A DNA stretch of 64,000 bases from Rhizobium sp. BT04. Its GTDB lineage: Bacteria > Pseudomonadota > Alphaproteobacteria > Rhizobiales > Rhizobiaceae. Below are positions 35,601-45,041 of the stretch, in pieces. The notes beneath the pieces are model-generated. The model saw only the letters and a program-made list of their open reading frames with translations, was not told the DNA's origin and did no database searches. Every line of letters starts with the position of its first letter. The stretch's first letter is position 1. The translations under genes and the position numbers were made by a program. The DNA is taken from contig NZ_CP125652.1 of NCBI RefSeq assembly GCF_030053135.1, forward strand, positions 2,805,001-2,869,000, in the 5' to 3' direction.

Positions 35601-36173
35601 ATGGCGAAGCATGAGGGTCAGATCGTTATCAAGAAATACGCCAATCGCCGGTTGTACAATACGGGCACCAGCACCTATGTCACGCTGGAAGACCTGGCGG
35701 AGATGGTGAAGAGGGGCGAAGATTTTACCGTCCAGGATGCAAAAAGCGGAGATGACATCACCCATTCGGTGCTGACCCAGATTATTTTCGAACAGGAATC
35801 GAAGACCGGCAACACCCTGCTCCCGATCTCCTTCCTGCGCCAGCTCATCACCTATTACGGCGATCAGATGCAGATGGTGGTGCCGAGCTTTCTCGAACAT
35901 TCGATGCGCGCCTTCACCGAACAGCAGTCCCAGATGCGTGAGCAGGTGAACCGCGCCTTCGGCGAGACGCCGCTCGGCAAGAACCTGCAACTGCCGATGC
36001 AGATGGTCGAGGACCAGGTTCGCCGCAATACCGAGCTGTTTCAGCAGGCGATGCAGATGTTCTCGCCCTTCATGACGCCGCCTGCCAAGGAAAGCCGCAA
36101 GGCCGAGGCCAAGGATATCGATGAGCTGAAGGAACAGCTCCGCGCCCTTCAGAACAAACTCGACAACCTATAA
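35601..36173 (+). CDS. phaR: Polyhydroxyalkanoate synthesis repressor PhaR (AniA)
   Basis: A 190-residue protein. The N-terminal DNA-binding PHB_acc_N domain is IVIKKYANRRLYNTGTSTYV (about 8-27) followed by TLEDLAEMVKRGEDFTVQDAKSGDDIT. The PHB_acc domain follows at about 70-110 (LPISFLRQLITYYGDQMQM) and the C-terminus is a coiled coil (DIDELKEQLRALQNKL). PhaR represses phasin and PHB genes and is titrated off DNA by PHB granules; in rhizobia it is called AniA and shifts carbon between PHB and exopolysaccharide. Divergent from phaA; its 3' end overlaps the next convergent gene by 6 nt. Confidence 0.95.
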   Translation: MAKHEGQIVIKKYANRRLYNTGTSTYVTLEDLAEMVKRGEDFTVQDAKSGDDITHSVLTQIIFEQESKTGNTLLPISFLRQLITYYGDQMQMVVPSFLEHSMRAFTEQQSQMREQVNRAFGETPLGKNLQLPMQMVEDQVRRNTELFQQAMQMFSPFMTPPAKESRKAEAKDIDELKEQLRALQNKLDNL

Positions 36174-36575
36174 TCCGATCGAGACATCCCGCCCGGCGCT
36201 CCGGATCGAGACGGCAAAACCACCGATCACATCGATCAGAGCGATCGTCAGCAATATGAAGAATACCTGCGTCGCAGCGTCCCGGACGAGCAGAAACTCG
36301 ACCAGGAAGGCGATGAACACCAGCATCGACAAGATATGGTTGATGAGGTTGCCGGGGCCGGTTCTGGTCGCCTTCAGGATTTCGAAGAACAGCACGACAA
36401 GGGCGACGACGATGAAGAGATCGCCGAGCGCCATGCTCCAGATCGCACCCGAGATCATCGACAGTACGATGACGTCGTGCTGCAGCGCCGGAATGCCGCC
36501 ATCGCCCATCAATCCCAGCATCGCCAGATTGTAAAGAATAAATGGGATAATCATCAGGGGCATGGCGGCTATCAT
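36168..36575 (-). CDS. Small integral membrane protein, unknown function
   Basis: A 135-residue protein starting MIAAMPLMIIPFILYNLAML. Four hydrophobic helices are visible, including VALVVLFFEILKA and HILSMLVFIAFLVEFLLV, with a final VFFILLTIALIDVIGGFAVSI. No catalytic motif is seen. The ATG at 36575 has GGGAG 7 nt upstream, so longer frames are rejected. Its C-terminal codons overlap the end of phaR on the other strand. Confidence 0.75.
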   Translation of the reverse strand: MIAAMPLMIIPFILYNLAMLGLMGDGGIPALQHDVIVLSMISGAIWSMALGDLFIVVALVVLFFEILKATRTGPGNLINHILSMLVFIAFLVEFLLVRDAATQVFFILLTIALIDVIGGFAVSIRSAGRDVSIGL

Positions 36576-36591
36576 CGGCAATCTCCCAGCA

Positions 36592-36691
36592 TCATGATTT
36601 CTGAAAAATCGCATTCGATTTTCGGAAATCATGACGCGTAAATTCAAAGGGCTACAGCATCAATTGCACGTCTGAAAAGACGCGCGGCGCT
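36592..36691. repeat. RIME-like intergenic repeat
   Basis: A palindrome ATGATTTCTGAAAA...TTTTCGGAAATCAT is followed by GCACGTCTGAAAAGACGC and a GGCGCTG end. It lies in the leader of the small membrane protein gene. Confidence 0.65.
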
Positions 36692-36763
36692 GGAGCGCGC
36701 AGGAAGAATACTGCCGCAAACCGCTGCCAGACCGCAAGTCATTGCAAATATTATATCGTCGAA

Positions 36764-36791
36764 TAGAAAAGGCCGGCGTGACGCCGGCCTT
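36764..36791 (-). terminator. Intrinsic terminator of rpmF
   Basis: On the minus strand AAGGCCGGCGT pairs with ACGCCGGCCTT around a single C, then T-rich sequence. It lies 34 nt after the rpmF stop. Confidence 0.85.
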
Positions 36792-36824
36792 GAAACTTTC
36801 GATCGGGCAAGCCGGATCGGGAAA

Positions 36825-37010
36825 TTATGCGCTTTCCTTCGGCGTCAGAACCTGGCGGCCGCGATACATACCGGTCTTCAGGTCGATATGGTGCGGACGG
36901 CGCAGTTCGCCGGAGTTCTTGTCTTCGACGTAGGTCGGAGCCTTCAGTGCATCTGCCGAACGGCGCATACCGCGCTTGGACGGGCTTGTTTTTCTCTTCG
37001 GTACAGCCAT
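36825..37010 (-). CDS. rpmF: 50S ribosomal protein L32
   Basis: A 61-residue basic protein starting [20 protein letters not shown], the invariant L32 N-terminus, and continuing [28 protein letters not shown]. The zinc-binding cysteines of some L32 proteins are absent, as is usual in alphaproteobacteria. It is part of the large ribosomal subunit. ATG 37010 lies 10 nt after GGAG. The gene stands alone here, with its own terminator. Confidence 0.97.
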
Positions 37011-37165
37011 TTCTCTTACTCCACTTGCGGGCAAAACATTCCCACGGCCAGACTGGCGGCCGAAACGGACATGTCGCGATTTCGGAATTTGGCGCGCTTA
37101 TACATGCAAGGGGTGGGCTTGACCAGTCCCCATGCATATTTTTTGCGACGCCGATGATTCCTGGC

Positions 37166-37813
37166 TCAAACTTCGTCTTCCGCCACGATCCAACGCTCGG
37201 CCCGTGCCGCCTCTTCCCATTTCCGCCAGGCCGGATGCGCCTTCATGGTCTCCATATAGGTCAGCGTTTCGTCCCGGTTGACGAGGTCATAGATGTCGAA
37301 CCGGTTGACGACAGGCGCAAACATCGCATCTGCGCCGCTGAATGCGCCAAAGAGAAACGGCCCGCCGGATTGCTGCAGCAGGTCTCGCCAGACCGTCTCG
37401 ATGCGGTTGACATCGGCGTCGACACCATCCGGCAAGACGATCCTGGCCTTGGGCCGGCGGATATTCATCGGGCAGGCGGCGCGCAGCGCCCGAAACCCCG
37501 AGAGCATTTCCATCGAAACCGAACGAGCGATCGCTCGTGCGGCCCGATCGCTCGGCAGAAGGCCGGCTTCCGGGTGAAGCTCGGCGACATATTCGATGAT
37601 CGCCAGCGATTCCCAGATCTTCAATGCGCCGTGCTGCAGGATCGGCACATTGCCGCTTGGCGATACGGCCTTGATGTTGGGATTGCCGCCCGGATAGTCG
37701 AAGGGGATCAGGACTTCCTCGAAATCGATCCCGACGCCCGTCAGCGCCATCCAGGGCCGGAACGACCAGGAGGAATAGTTCTTATTGGCAATGTAGAGCG
37801 TCGGTCTATCCAT
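37166..37813 (-). CDS. Glutathione S-transferase family protein
   Basis: A 215-residue protein. The N-terminal thioredoxin-like domain (LYIANKNYSSWSFRPWMAL, then SGNVPILQHG and WESLAIIEYVAE) has the GST glutathione site with Ser in NYSSWS. The C-terminal helical domain ends WIVAEDEV. The specific substrate is unknown. It overlaps the start of the 2H-phosphoesterase gene upstream by 8 nt, so the two are coupled. A Tau/Zeta-like class is possible. Confidence 0.9.
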   Translation of the reverse strand: MDRPTLYIANKNYSSWSFRPWMALTGVGIDFEEVLIPFDYPGGNPNIKAVSPSGNVPILQHGALKIWESLAIIEYVAELHPEAGLLPSDRAARAIARSVSMEMLSGFRALRAACPMNIRRPKARIVLPDGVDADVNRIETVWRDLLQQSGGPFLFGAFSGADAMFAPVVNRFDIYDLVNRDETLTYMETMKAHPAWRKWEEAARAERWIVAEDEV

Positions 37814-38549
37814 GGGCTCCTCCCGTTCGGGCGTCGAAATCGAAGATCAACAGTTCGTGGAAATGGTTCATATCCTCGAACACGCAGAATGCCGGTGGCG
37901 TCAGTTCGAAAACCGGGGCCTTGCGGCGGATATGGTCGGCCACGTCGTCGAGCATCGCCTGCCAGCGCGGCAAGGCTTCGTCCTCCAGCCGTTCGATCGC
38001 ATAGGCCAAGGTCATGTGGAACTTATAGTCCTCATGGTTCGGCTGGCGATAGCCGAGAAGGTCGGCAAACGCGTTGCGCCAGGCGCGCATAACCCCGCGG
38101 TCATTCTCCGTCGCCCCGTCGACGAGGAGGCCCGATGGCCGAGCTTCGACAATGGCGACCTTGAAGGGATCGAACATCGTAAAACCTTCAAGCCTGGCAG
38201 CCATCAACTCGGTCATGTCATCGATCGGCGTCTCGAGCGGGAGATCGCCCGGCCAGTAATCCTGCCGGCGCCGGGTCTCGATGATACCTTCGAAAAGCGT
38301 CATGTGAAGGCTTGATATCGGCGTGAACAGGAACTGCGAAGCCTCCGGCATTGCCAGATATTTCTCCCGCGCCTCGATCAGCACCGCCTGCGACGGCGAA
38401 CCCTTTTCGGCATGGCAGACGATGGTGTTGCCGGCTTCCGGCAGAAAGCCGCCGACCTTACGATAACGGCTGCCGAGATGGGCGGGCGGGTTCGGATTGT
38501 GCGTCTTCGAATAAAGGAGAAGCTCGGGAGAAAACGTCGTGACGGTCAT
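37806..38549 (-). CDS. DUF1868 family 2H phosphoesterase
   Basis: A 247-residue protein. Two His-x-Thr motifs typical of 2H phosphodiesterases are present: SLHMTLFEGII (about 78-88) and KFHMTLAYAIE (about 171-181). The family acts on 2',3'-cyclic phosphates or related RNA and nucleotide ends, but the substrate here is unknown. The DUF1868 identity is by overall sequence pattern. It is co-transcribed with the GST gene. No signal peptide. Confidence 0.85.
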   Translation of the reverse strand: MTVTTFSPELLLYSKTHNPNPPAHLGSRYRKVGGFLPEAGNTIVCHAEKGSPSQAVLIEAREKYLAMPEASQFLFTPISSLHMTLFEGIIETRRRQDYWPGDLPLETPIDDMTELMAARLEGFTMFDPFKVAIVEARPSGLLVDGATENDRGVMRAWRNAFADLLGYRQPNHEDYKFHMTLAYAIERLEDEALPRWQAMLDDVADHIRRKAPVFELTPPAFCVFEDMNHFHELLIFDFDARTGGAHG

Positions 38550-38672
38550 GGGGCGACTCGAGGGCTCTGATTAGACTCCATTCGCCCATATGGCAGAACC
38601 AAGAATGTCAGATGACGGCGGATGCCCCCATTCGAAAATCTGGAGCGCCGTTCCTAACGACACGTTCTGATA

Positions 38673-39410
38673 TCACTCATAGATGCACTTGATGTAGTCG
38701 CCGGAACCCTGTGCCCGCCGCTCGATCACACCCGCGAGCCGGCGAAGGCCTCGTCCCGGCTTGCCGGCATTGCGATCGATCGGGTTCGGCAGCGAGACCG
38801 CAAGCAGCGACGCCTGGCGCCGCGTCAGCTTCGAGGCTGGCACCTTGAAATGATGCTGGGCCGCCGCCTCGATGCCATAGATGCCGGGACCCCATTCGGC
38901 GATATTGAGGTAGATTTCCATCAGCCGCCGTTTCGACAGGACGAAATCCGTGGAGACGGCCAGAGGAAGCTCCATCGCCTTGCGCACAAAGGAGCGGCTG
39001 TTCCAGAGAAAGAGGTTCTTCGCCGTCTGCATCGGGATGGTGCTGCCGCCGCGCGTCGCCTGGCCTTTCAGCGTATCCTCGACCAGCATGCGCATCTCGG
39101 CCCAGTCGACGCCGCCATGGAAACAATATTGCCCATCCTCGGACATCATCACCGATTGCACCAGAACCGGGGCGATCTCATCAAGCGACACCCATCTGCG
39201 GTCATAGCCGCGCAACAGCACGAGATCGCGCAGCATCAGCGTCGAGACCGGATGAATGAAGGGCAACAGGTAGAAGAAGATCAGCGCATAGGGAAGGACC
39301 AGCAGGGTCAGCACGGCAAGGACAATGCGTTTCAACACACGCCGGTCTCCAAACCATCGCCGCTCGGCCGGCGCGTCGACGCTGTCCTCTATCTCTGGCG
39401 CTATATCCAA
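38673..39410 (-). CDS. mtgA: Monofunctional peptidoglycan glycosyltransferase
   Basis: A 245-residue GT51 protein with one N-terminal membrane anchor ([20 protein letters not shown]). The catalytic Glu is in [16 protein letters not shown] (motif 1), followed by [17 protein letters not shown] (motif 2) and [22 protein letters not shown] (motif 3). No transpeptidase domain follows, so it is monofunctional MtgA. It polymerises lipid II glycan strands at the periplasmic face. It is divergent from the prenyl-synthetase gene. Confidence 0.95.
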   Translation of the reverse strand: MDIAPEIEDSVDAPAERRWFGDRRVLKRIVLAVLTLLVLPYALIFFYLLPFIHPVSTLMLRDLVLLRGYDRRWVSLDEIAPVLVQSVMMSEDGQYCFHGGVDWAEMRMLVEDTLKGQATRGGSTIPMQTAKNLFLWNSRSFVRKAMELPLAVSTDFVLSKRRLMEIYLNIAEWGPGIYGIEAAAQHHFKVPASKLTRRQASLLAVSLPNPIDRNAGKPGRGLRRLAGVIERRAQGSGDYIKCIYE

Positions 39411-39545
39411 TGTCCCCAGCCCGATTTCGCTCCTATCGTTCTCATAACCCCTGTGCGGCGCTTATGCCAGAGTACATGGGAAATCTTGCGGCAGCCATCG
39501 ACAATTCCGTTGCAAGCCCCCATTGCGCCATGCCAAACAGCGCCC

Positions 39546-40460
39546 ATGGATGCGAACCGGGTCACTTTCGAAACCAGGCTGAAGCACAACGCCCGCGAGA
39601 TCGAGGCGCTGCTCGACGCATTGCTTTTACCGAACAGCCTCTCCGACGAAATCGCCAGGCCCGAGACCTTGCGCAGCGCCATGCACTACGCCGTGCTGAA
39701 TGGCGGCAAGCGGCTGCGCCCGTTTCTGGTCGTCGAAAGCGCCGCCCTTCTCGGCGGTGACGCCGAGGCGGCCCTTCGTGTCGGCGCAGCCCTCGAATGC
39801 GTCCACTGCTATTCGCTCGTGCATGACGATCTGCCGGCCATGGACGATGATGATCTGCGCCGCGGCAAACCGACGGTCCACATAAAATTCGACGAAGCCA
39901 CCGCGATCCTAGCAGGCGACAGCCTGCTGACCTACGCCTTCGACATCATCGCCGCGCCGGAAACGGCCCTTCCCGATACGAGCAAGGCAGCGCTGGTGCT
40001 GGCCCTTGCCCGCGCCGCCGGTCTCGGCGGCATGGCCGGCGGCCAGGCGCTCGATCTCGCGGCGGAAAGACAGGCCCCTGACGAGGCCGGCATCATCCGC
40101 CTGCAGGCGATGAAAACAGGCGCGCTGATCCGCTTCGCCTGCGAAGCCGGCGCCCTCATCTCGGCAAGTCCGCCGGAAGATCGCCGCCGCCTGCGCGCTT
40201 TCGGCGAAAAAATCGGCCTTGCCTTCCAGCTCGCCGACGACATCCTCGACCTGACCTCTGATGCTGCGACCATGGGCAAGGCGACCGGCAAGGATGCGGC
40301 CCGCGGCAAAGGAACGCTCGTCGCCCTGCACGGCATGGAATGGGCCGAGACCGAGCTCCGCCGGCATGTCGCCGATGCCGAGACGCTGCTTGCCCCCTAC
40401 GGCGCCCGCGCCTCGACCCTCATCGCCGCGGCGCAGTTCATCGCCGACCGGAAGAGCTGA
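39546..40460 (+). CDS. ispA: Polyprenyl synthetase, farnesyl-diphosphate synthase type
   Basis: A 304-residue prenyltransferase. The first Asp-rich motif is DDLPAMDDDDLRRG (about 95-108) and the second LADDILDLTSD; GGKRLRPFLV binds the diphosphate. It makes farnesyl (or geranyl) diphosphate from IPP for undecaprenyl phosphate, ubiquinone and other isoprenoids. The start at 39546 gives the usual length; no strong Shine-Dalgarno is visible. A longer open frame from 38850 runs antisense to mtgA and is rejected. ispG lies 1.1 kb downstream, on the other strand. Confidence 0.92.
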   Translation: MDANRVTFETRLKHNAREIEALLDALLLPNSLSDEIARPETLRSAMHYAVLNGGKRLRPFLVVESAALLGGDAEAALRVGAALECVHCYSLVHDDLPAMDDDDLRRGKPTVHIKFDEATAILAGDSLLTYAFDIIAAPETALPDTSKAALVLALARAAGLGGMAGGQALDLAAERQAPDEAGIIRLQAMKTGALIRFACEAGALISASPPEDRRRLRAFGEKIGLAFQLADDILDLTSDAATMGKATGKDAARGKGTLVALHGMEWAETELRRHVADAETLLAPYGARASTLIAAAQFIADRKS

Positions 40461-40488
40461 CGGACCCGGACTCAGAAAAATGGGCAGC

Positions 40489-41550
40489 TCAGGCTGCCAA
40501 TATCGCCTTGAGAGCGGCAACCAGACCGGCGCATTCCTCGTCGGTGCCGATACTGATGCGCAGGAAATCTGCAATACGCGGCTTGGCAAAAAGCCGGACG
40601 AGGATGTCCCGCTCGCGCAGAGCGGCGAGAAGCGCGGCACCCGACCGGCTTTCGTGCCTGGCAAAAATGAAATTCGCCTGGGACGGCAGAACCTCGAAAT
40701 CCAGCGCTTCGAGTTCCGTAACGAGATGGTCCCGGCTGGCAATGAGCTTCTTCCGGCATGTCTCGAACCATGCTTCGTCCTGGATCGCGGCGGTCGCGGC
40801 GACCTGCGCCAGGCGATCGAGCGGATAGGAGTTGAAGCTGTCCTTGACACGCACCAACGCCTCGATCAGTTCCCGCTGCCCCAGCGCGAAACCGACGCGC
40901 AGGCCCGCAAACGAGCGGGATTTCGACAAAGTCTGGATGACAAGCAGGTTGGGATATCGGGAAATCAGCGGGATGGCGCTTTCACCGCCGAAGTCGACAT
41001 AGGCTTCGTCTATCACGACGACCGCATCCGGATGGGTGGCGACAAGCGCCTCGATGTCAGCGAGCGGCAGGCCGATGCCGGTCGGCGCATTCGGATTGGG
41101 AATGATGATCGCGCCGCATGGCCTGTCATAATCCGCGAGCCGGATCTGGAACCTGTCATCGACCGGTATCTCGATCGCTTCAATACCGTATAGCAGGCTA
41201 TAGGTCGGATAGAAGCTGTAGGTCACGTCGGGATAGAGCAGCGGCAGATCGTGTTTCAGCAGCGCCTGAAACACATGCGCTAGAACCTCGTCGGAACCAT
41301 TGCCCACGAAGACTTCGTCCGCCGTTAGAGCGTGACGCGCCGCGATCGTCTCGCGCAATTCCGTGGCTGAAGGATCGGGATAGAGCCGCAGACGATCGTC
41401 CGTCGCTTGCCCGATCGCCTCAAGCGCCCGGGGAGACGGCCCATAGGGATTTTCGTTGGTGTTGAGTTTCACCAGGCCGGGAATGCGGGGCTGCTCCCCC
41501 GCGACATAGGGCTGAAGCTTGCTGACGATATCAGACCAGTATCGGCTCAT
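40489..41550 (-). CDS. hisC: Histidinol-phosphate aminotransferase
   Basis: A 353-residue PLP aminotransferase of the HisC type. Markers are [19 protein letters not shown] (about 28-46), [26 protein letters not shown] and the PLP-binding Lys in [19 protein letters not shown]. It converts imidazole acetol phosphate and glutamate to histidinol phosphate. An aromatic aminotransferase side activity is possible in such paralogues. Convergent with the prenyl-synthetase gene; ispG lies 15 nt upstream on the same strand, so the two may be co-transcribed. Confidence 0.92.
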   Translation of the reverse strand: MSRYWSDIVSKLQPYVAGEQPRIPGLVKLNTNENPYGPSPRALEAIGQATDDRLRLYPDPSATELRETIAARHALTADEVFVGNGSDEVLAHVFQALLKHDLPLLYPDVTYSFYPTYSLLYGIEAIEIPVDDRFQIRLADYDRPCGAIIIPNPNAPTGIGLPLADIEALVATHPDAVVVIDEAYVDFGGESAIPLISRYPNLLVIQTLSKSRSFAGLRVGFALGQRELIEALVRVKDSFNSYPLDRLAQVAATAAIQDEAWFETCRKKLIASRDHLVTELEALDFEVLPSQANFIFARHESRSGAALLAALRERDILVRLFAKPRIADFLRISIGTDEECAGLVAALKAILAA

Positions 41551-41565
41551 CGAATTCGCTGCCGT

Positions 41566-42816
41566 TCATTCCGCCGCGGTGCGCTGACCGAAGCGCTTCT
41601 CGATATAGTCGACGACAAGCGCCTCAAAATCTGCCGCGATATTGGGGCCGCGCAGTGTCAGCGCCTTCCGGCCGTCGATAAAGACGGGAGCCGCCGGCGT
41701 CTCGCCGGTGCCGGGGAGCGAAATGCCGATATCGGCATGTTTGCTTTCTCCCGGCCCGTTGACGATGCAGCCCATGACGGCGACGTTCAGCGCTTCGACG
41801 CCGGGATATTTCTCCCGCCAGACCGGCATGTTCTTGCGGATGTCGTTCTGGATGTTCTGGGCAAGCTCCTGGAACACCGTCGAGGTCGTGCGCCCGCAGC
41901 CGGGACAAGCGGCAACGACAGGTATGAACTGGCGGAAGCCCATGACCTGCAGGATTTCCTGCGCCACCTGGACTTCGCGCGTGCGGTCGCCGTTCGGCTC
42001 GGGCGTCAGCGACACGCGGATCGTATCGCCGATGCCGTGCTGCAGCACGAAGCCCATCGCCGCCGACGAGGCGACGATGCCCTTGGTGCCCATGCCGGCC
42101 TCGGTCAGACCGAGATGCAAAGCATGATTGGAGCGTTCGGCAAGCATCGAATTGACGGCGATCAGGTCCTGCACCTGGCTGACCTTGGCCGACAGGATGA
42201 TGCGGTTGCGCGGCAGGCCGATTTCTTCGGCAAGGGCTGCCGAGAGCAGCGCCGACTGCACGATCGCCTCGCGCGTCACCTGCCGGGCCGAAAGCGGCGA
42301 GCCGGCTGCGGCGTTCTGATCCATCAGCGCCGTCAGCAGATCCTGATCGAGCGAGCCCCAGTTGACGCCGATGCGCACCGGCTTGTCGTAGCGGATCGCC
42401 ATCTCGATGATCTCGGCGAACTGCTTGTCCTTCTTGTCCTTGAAGCCGACATTGCCGGGGTTGATGCGGTATTTCGCCAGCGCGGCGGCACAATCGGGAT
42501 GATCGGCAAGCAGCTTGTGGCCGATATAATGAAAGTCGCCGATCAGCGGCACGTCCATGCCGAGCCGCAGCAACCGCTCGCGGATCTTCGGCACGGCGGC
42601 GGCACTCTCGTCGCGGTCGACGGTGATGCGCACCAGTTCCGAGCCCGCCCGGTGGAGGGCGGCGACCTGGGCGACGGTCGAATCGATATCGGCCGTATCG
42701 GTGTTCGTCATGGACTGCACGACGACCGGCGCCCCGCCACCGACAATGACGCCGCCGACATCGACGGCAACGGAAGCGCGGCGCGGTTTCGGATCAAAAT
42801 CGGCGGCTGAAGACAT
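41566..42816 (-). CDS. ispG: 4-hydroxy-3-methylbut-2-en-1-yl diphosphate synthase
   Basis: A 416-residue GcpE/IspG starting [20 protein letters not shown]. The TIM barrel opens with [19 protein letters not shown] and the 4Fe-4S cluster domain has [12 protein letters not shown] and [15 protein letters not shown]. It converts MEcPP to HMBPP in the MEP isoprenoid pathway. ATG 42816 is preferred to a GTG five codons upstream. It lies near the prenyl-synthetase gene, which uses the products of this pathway. Confidence 0.95.
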   Translation of the reverse strand: MSSAADFDPKPRRASVAVDVGGVIVGGGAPVVVQSMTNTDTADIDSTVAQVAALHRAGSELVRITVDRDESAAAVPKIRERLLRLGMDVPLIGDFHYIGHKLLADHPDCAAALAKYRINPGNVGFKDKKDKQFAEIIEMAIRYDKPVRIGVNWGSLDQDLLTALMDQNAAAGSPLSARQVTREAIVQSALLSAALAEEIGLPRNRIILSAKVSQVQDLIAVNSMLAERSNHALHLGLTEAGMGTKGIVASSAAMGFVLQHGIGDTIRVSLTPEPNGDRTREVQVAQEILQVMGFRQFIPVVAACPGCGRTTSTVFQELAQNIQNDIRKNMPVWREKYPGVEALNVAVMGCIVNGPGESKHADIGISLPGTGETPAAPVFIDGRKALTLRGPNIAADFEALVVDYIEKRFGQRTAAE

Positions 42817-42912
42817 GAAGCGCTTTTTCACCCCTAAAAACAGTGCCTTTCAGGTGGATCATGACCGCTTTCTTGTCAACCGCCCCCGATATCACTTTTG
42901 TTGGGAGGCGGC

Positions 42913-44106
42913 TCAGTGGCCGCCTCCGGAGACCCCATCGGCATAGTGGGCGAGCTTGGAGAACAGGAGAACGACCAGCAGCAGCACCGGCAGCGCCATG
43001 AAAACCACCGCAAAACCAATATGCTCGGCGACGAAGCCGATGAGGGACGGCGCAACCAGCATGCCCGAATAACCCATGGTCGTGACCACGGAGATGCCGA
43101 TGCCGGGCTTGAGGCCGGGAATGTTGCCCGCCGCCGAGAAGGCGATCGGCACCATGTTGGAAATGCCGATACCGCAAAAGGCAAAGCCCAGAATGGCAAG
43201 CTCGGCATTGGGCGCCAGGCCGGCAAGCAGCATGCCGACGATGGCAAACAGCGTGCAGATCCGCAGCGTTTTGACGCCGCCGAGACGATCGCGCACCACG
43301 TCGCCGGCAAAGCGCATGATCGCCATGGTCGCCGAAAAAGCTGCGAAACCAAGACCGGAAAGCGCCACGGATGCACCCATTTCCTGCCTGAGATAGAGCG
43401 CGCCCCAGTCCAGAACCGCACCTTCCGGCACCATGGAGAACAAGGCCATCAATCCGAGCAGCCACGGCAGCGGCACCATCGGCAGTCTTGTCTTTTCCTT
43501 CTTGGCATCGGGATGCGGCGGATCGGCAAGGATCATCGGCCATGCCAGAGCGAGGAAGATTGCCGCCAGCACCGTTGCCAGTTGCGCATGGCCGAGAATG
43601 CCGAGCTTGGAAATCACGATGCCGCCGAGGCCGGAGCCGATCAGCCCGCCAAGGCTCCAGAAAGCGTGGCAGGACGACATGATGGCGCGGCGCATGGATT
43701 TCTCGACCGACACCGCATTGGCATTCATCGCCACATCCATCGCGCCGATGAAGCCGCCGAACAGGAACAGCGCGATTGCCCCGGTGATCACATTTGGCGC
43801 GAGCGTCAAGGCCAGCAGCAGCGGCAACACGCAGGCAGCCAGGACCTGAACGACGATACGCGAGCCGTGTTTGGCGATCTGCGCCCCGGCGATCGGCATC
43901 ATGACCAGCGAGCCGACGCCGAAGATGAGGATCATCAGCCCGAGCTCGAACTTGCTCAGCGCCAGCCGCTCGGCAAAATCCGGGATCTTCGGCGCCCAGC
44001 AGCCGACGACGAAGCCGTTCATGAGAAAAAGCAGGGAAACAGCCGCCCTGCTTCTGGTAACGAAGCCGCTCCGAGCTCCCGCCGGCGCACTCACATGACT
44101 GTCCAT
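42913..44106 (-). CDS. MFS transporter
   Basis: A 397-residue, about 12-helix MFS protein starting MDSHVSAPAGARSGF. It keeps an N-terminal signature (FLMNGFVVGCWAPKIPDFA) and GSLVMMPIAGAQIAKHGSR as motif A. The sequence belongs to the YbjJ-like MFS group, substrate unknown. AGGAA lies about 10 nt upstream of the chosen ATG; the preceding frame is not credible. It follows a DeoR-type regulator on the same strand after 65 nt, so a sugar or sugar phosphate is the likely cargo. Confidence 0.88.
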   Translation of the reverse strand: MDSHVSAPAGARSGFVTRSRAAVSLLFLMNGFVVGCWAPKIPDFAERLALSKFELGLMILIFGVGSLVMMPIAGAQIAKHGSRIVVQVLAACVLPLLLALTLAPNVITGAIALFLFGGFIGAMDVAMNANAVSVEKSMRRAIMSSCHAFWSLGGLIGSGLGGIVISKLGILGHAQLATVLAAIFLALAWPMILADPPHPDAKKEKTRLPMVPLPWLLGLMALFSMVPEGAVLDWGALYLRQEMGASVALSGLGFAAFSATMAIMRFAGDVVRDRLGGVKTLRICTLFAIVGMLLAGLAPNAELAILGFAFCGIGISNMVPIAFSAAGNIPGLKPGIGISVVTTMGYSGMLVAPSLIGFVAEHIGFAVVFMALPVLLLVVLLFSKLAHYADGVSGGGH

Positions 44107-44171
44107 TTTCGGTCTTTCCTCATTGCCGGGCTTGCAAGCGCCCGATTTCCCTAAACTCTGTGGCCGCAGCC

Positions 44172-44948
44172 TCAGTTCGTTTCCTCGGCGATCACCGTTC
44201 TGCATCCGCGCTCGCGGTAGCGGCCGAGTACGGCCGGATCGGCATCGTGCTCGACGACCAGGCATTCGCAATGCGCAACCGGCAGGATACTATGCGGCGC
44301 GGCCGTACCGAATTTCTCCGAGGTGACCGCCACCAGCACTTTTCTGCTCCTGGATGCCGCGAACCGCTTGAACTCCGCATCCTCGAAACCGAACGCGGTG
44401 ATACCGGCCTCGAGATCGACGCCGCAGGCGCCGAGAATGCAGAGATCGGGCGAAATCTGCTCCATGTCCCGGAGAGCCTTGGCGCCGAGCGCCCCGCCCG
44501 TCTGCCGGTCCACCATTCCACCGATCAGGATGACGTTGACGGCAGGCTTGTCGATCAGTGCGGCGGCGATCGCCGGCGCATTGGTCGCGGCCGTCAGCTC
44601 GAGTTCGGCCGGCAGTGCGTTGGCGATCGCCAGATTGGTGCTGCCGGCATCGAAGAACACACACGAACCGGCGGCAATCTGCGTTGCCGCGGCGCGCGCC
44701 AGAGCCTGTTTCCGGCCAGCGGCAAAACCGATGCGTTGCGTCAGGCTTCCATGCGCCGGCGAAACCGGCAAAGCGCCGCCATAGACCCGCTCGCAGAGCC
44801 CTGCCGCCGCCATTTCGCGCAGGTCGCGCCGCACCGTATCCTCGGAGACACCGAATTCCAGCGCAAGTTCCGCCGCCAGCACGCGGCCATTCAGCCGCAA
44901 CCTTTCGGAAATCACCCCCTGGCGCTCTCGCAATAAAAAATCCTGCAT
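44172..44948 (-). CDS. DeoR family transcriptional regulator
   Basis: A 258-residue regulator. The N-terminal DeoR helix-turn-helix is VLAAELALEFGVSEDTVRRDLREMAAAG (about 23-50), followed by a sugar-phosphate-sensing domain (FFDAGSTNLAIANAL, LIGGMVDRQTGGALG, ACGVDLEAGITAFG). It probably represses the downstream MFS gene and itself and responds to a phosphorylated sugar. Divergent from the DMT permease gene across about 90 bp. Confidence 0.92.
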   Translation of the reverse strand: MQDFLLRERQGVISERLRLNGRVLAAELALEFGVSEDTVRRDLREMAAAGLCERVYGGALPVSPAHGSLTQRIGFAAGRKQALARAAATQIAAGSCVFFDAGSTNLAIANALPAELELTAATNAPAIAAALIDKPAVNVILIGGMVDRQTGGALGAKALRDMEQISPDLCILGACGVDLEAGITAFGFEDAEFKRFAASRSRKVLVAVTSEKFGTAAPHSILPVAHCECLVVEHDADPAVLGRYRERGCRTVIAEETN

Positions 44949-45041
44949 GTTTCTACCGGCTCAATATTTCAAACATGAGAAACGTGCATAAACGCTGAAG
45001 ACCGTGCAGGCAATCTGCACGATCACACGTTTTCTGACGTT

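Noticed and set aside
41407..42810. 467-codon plus-strand frame
   Set aside because: Antisense to ispG and the hisC start; no motif or ribosome site.
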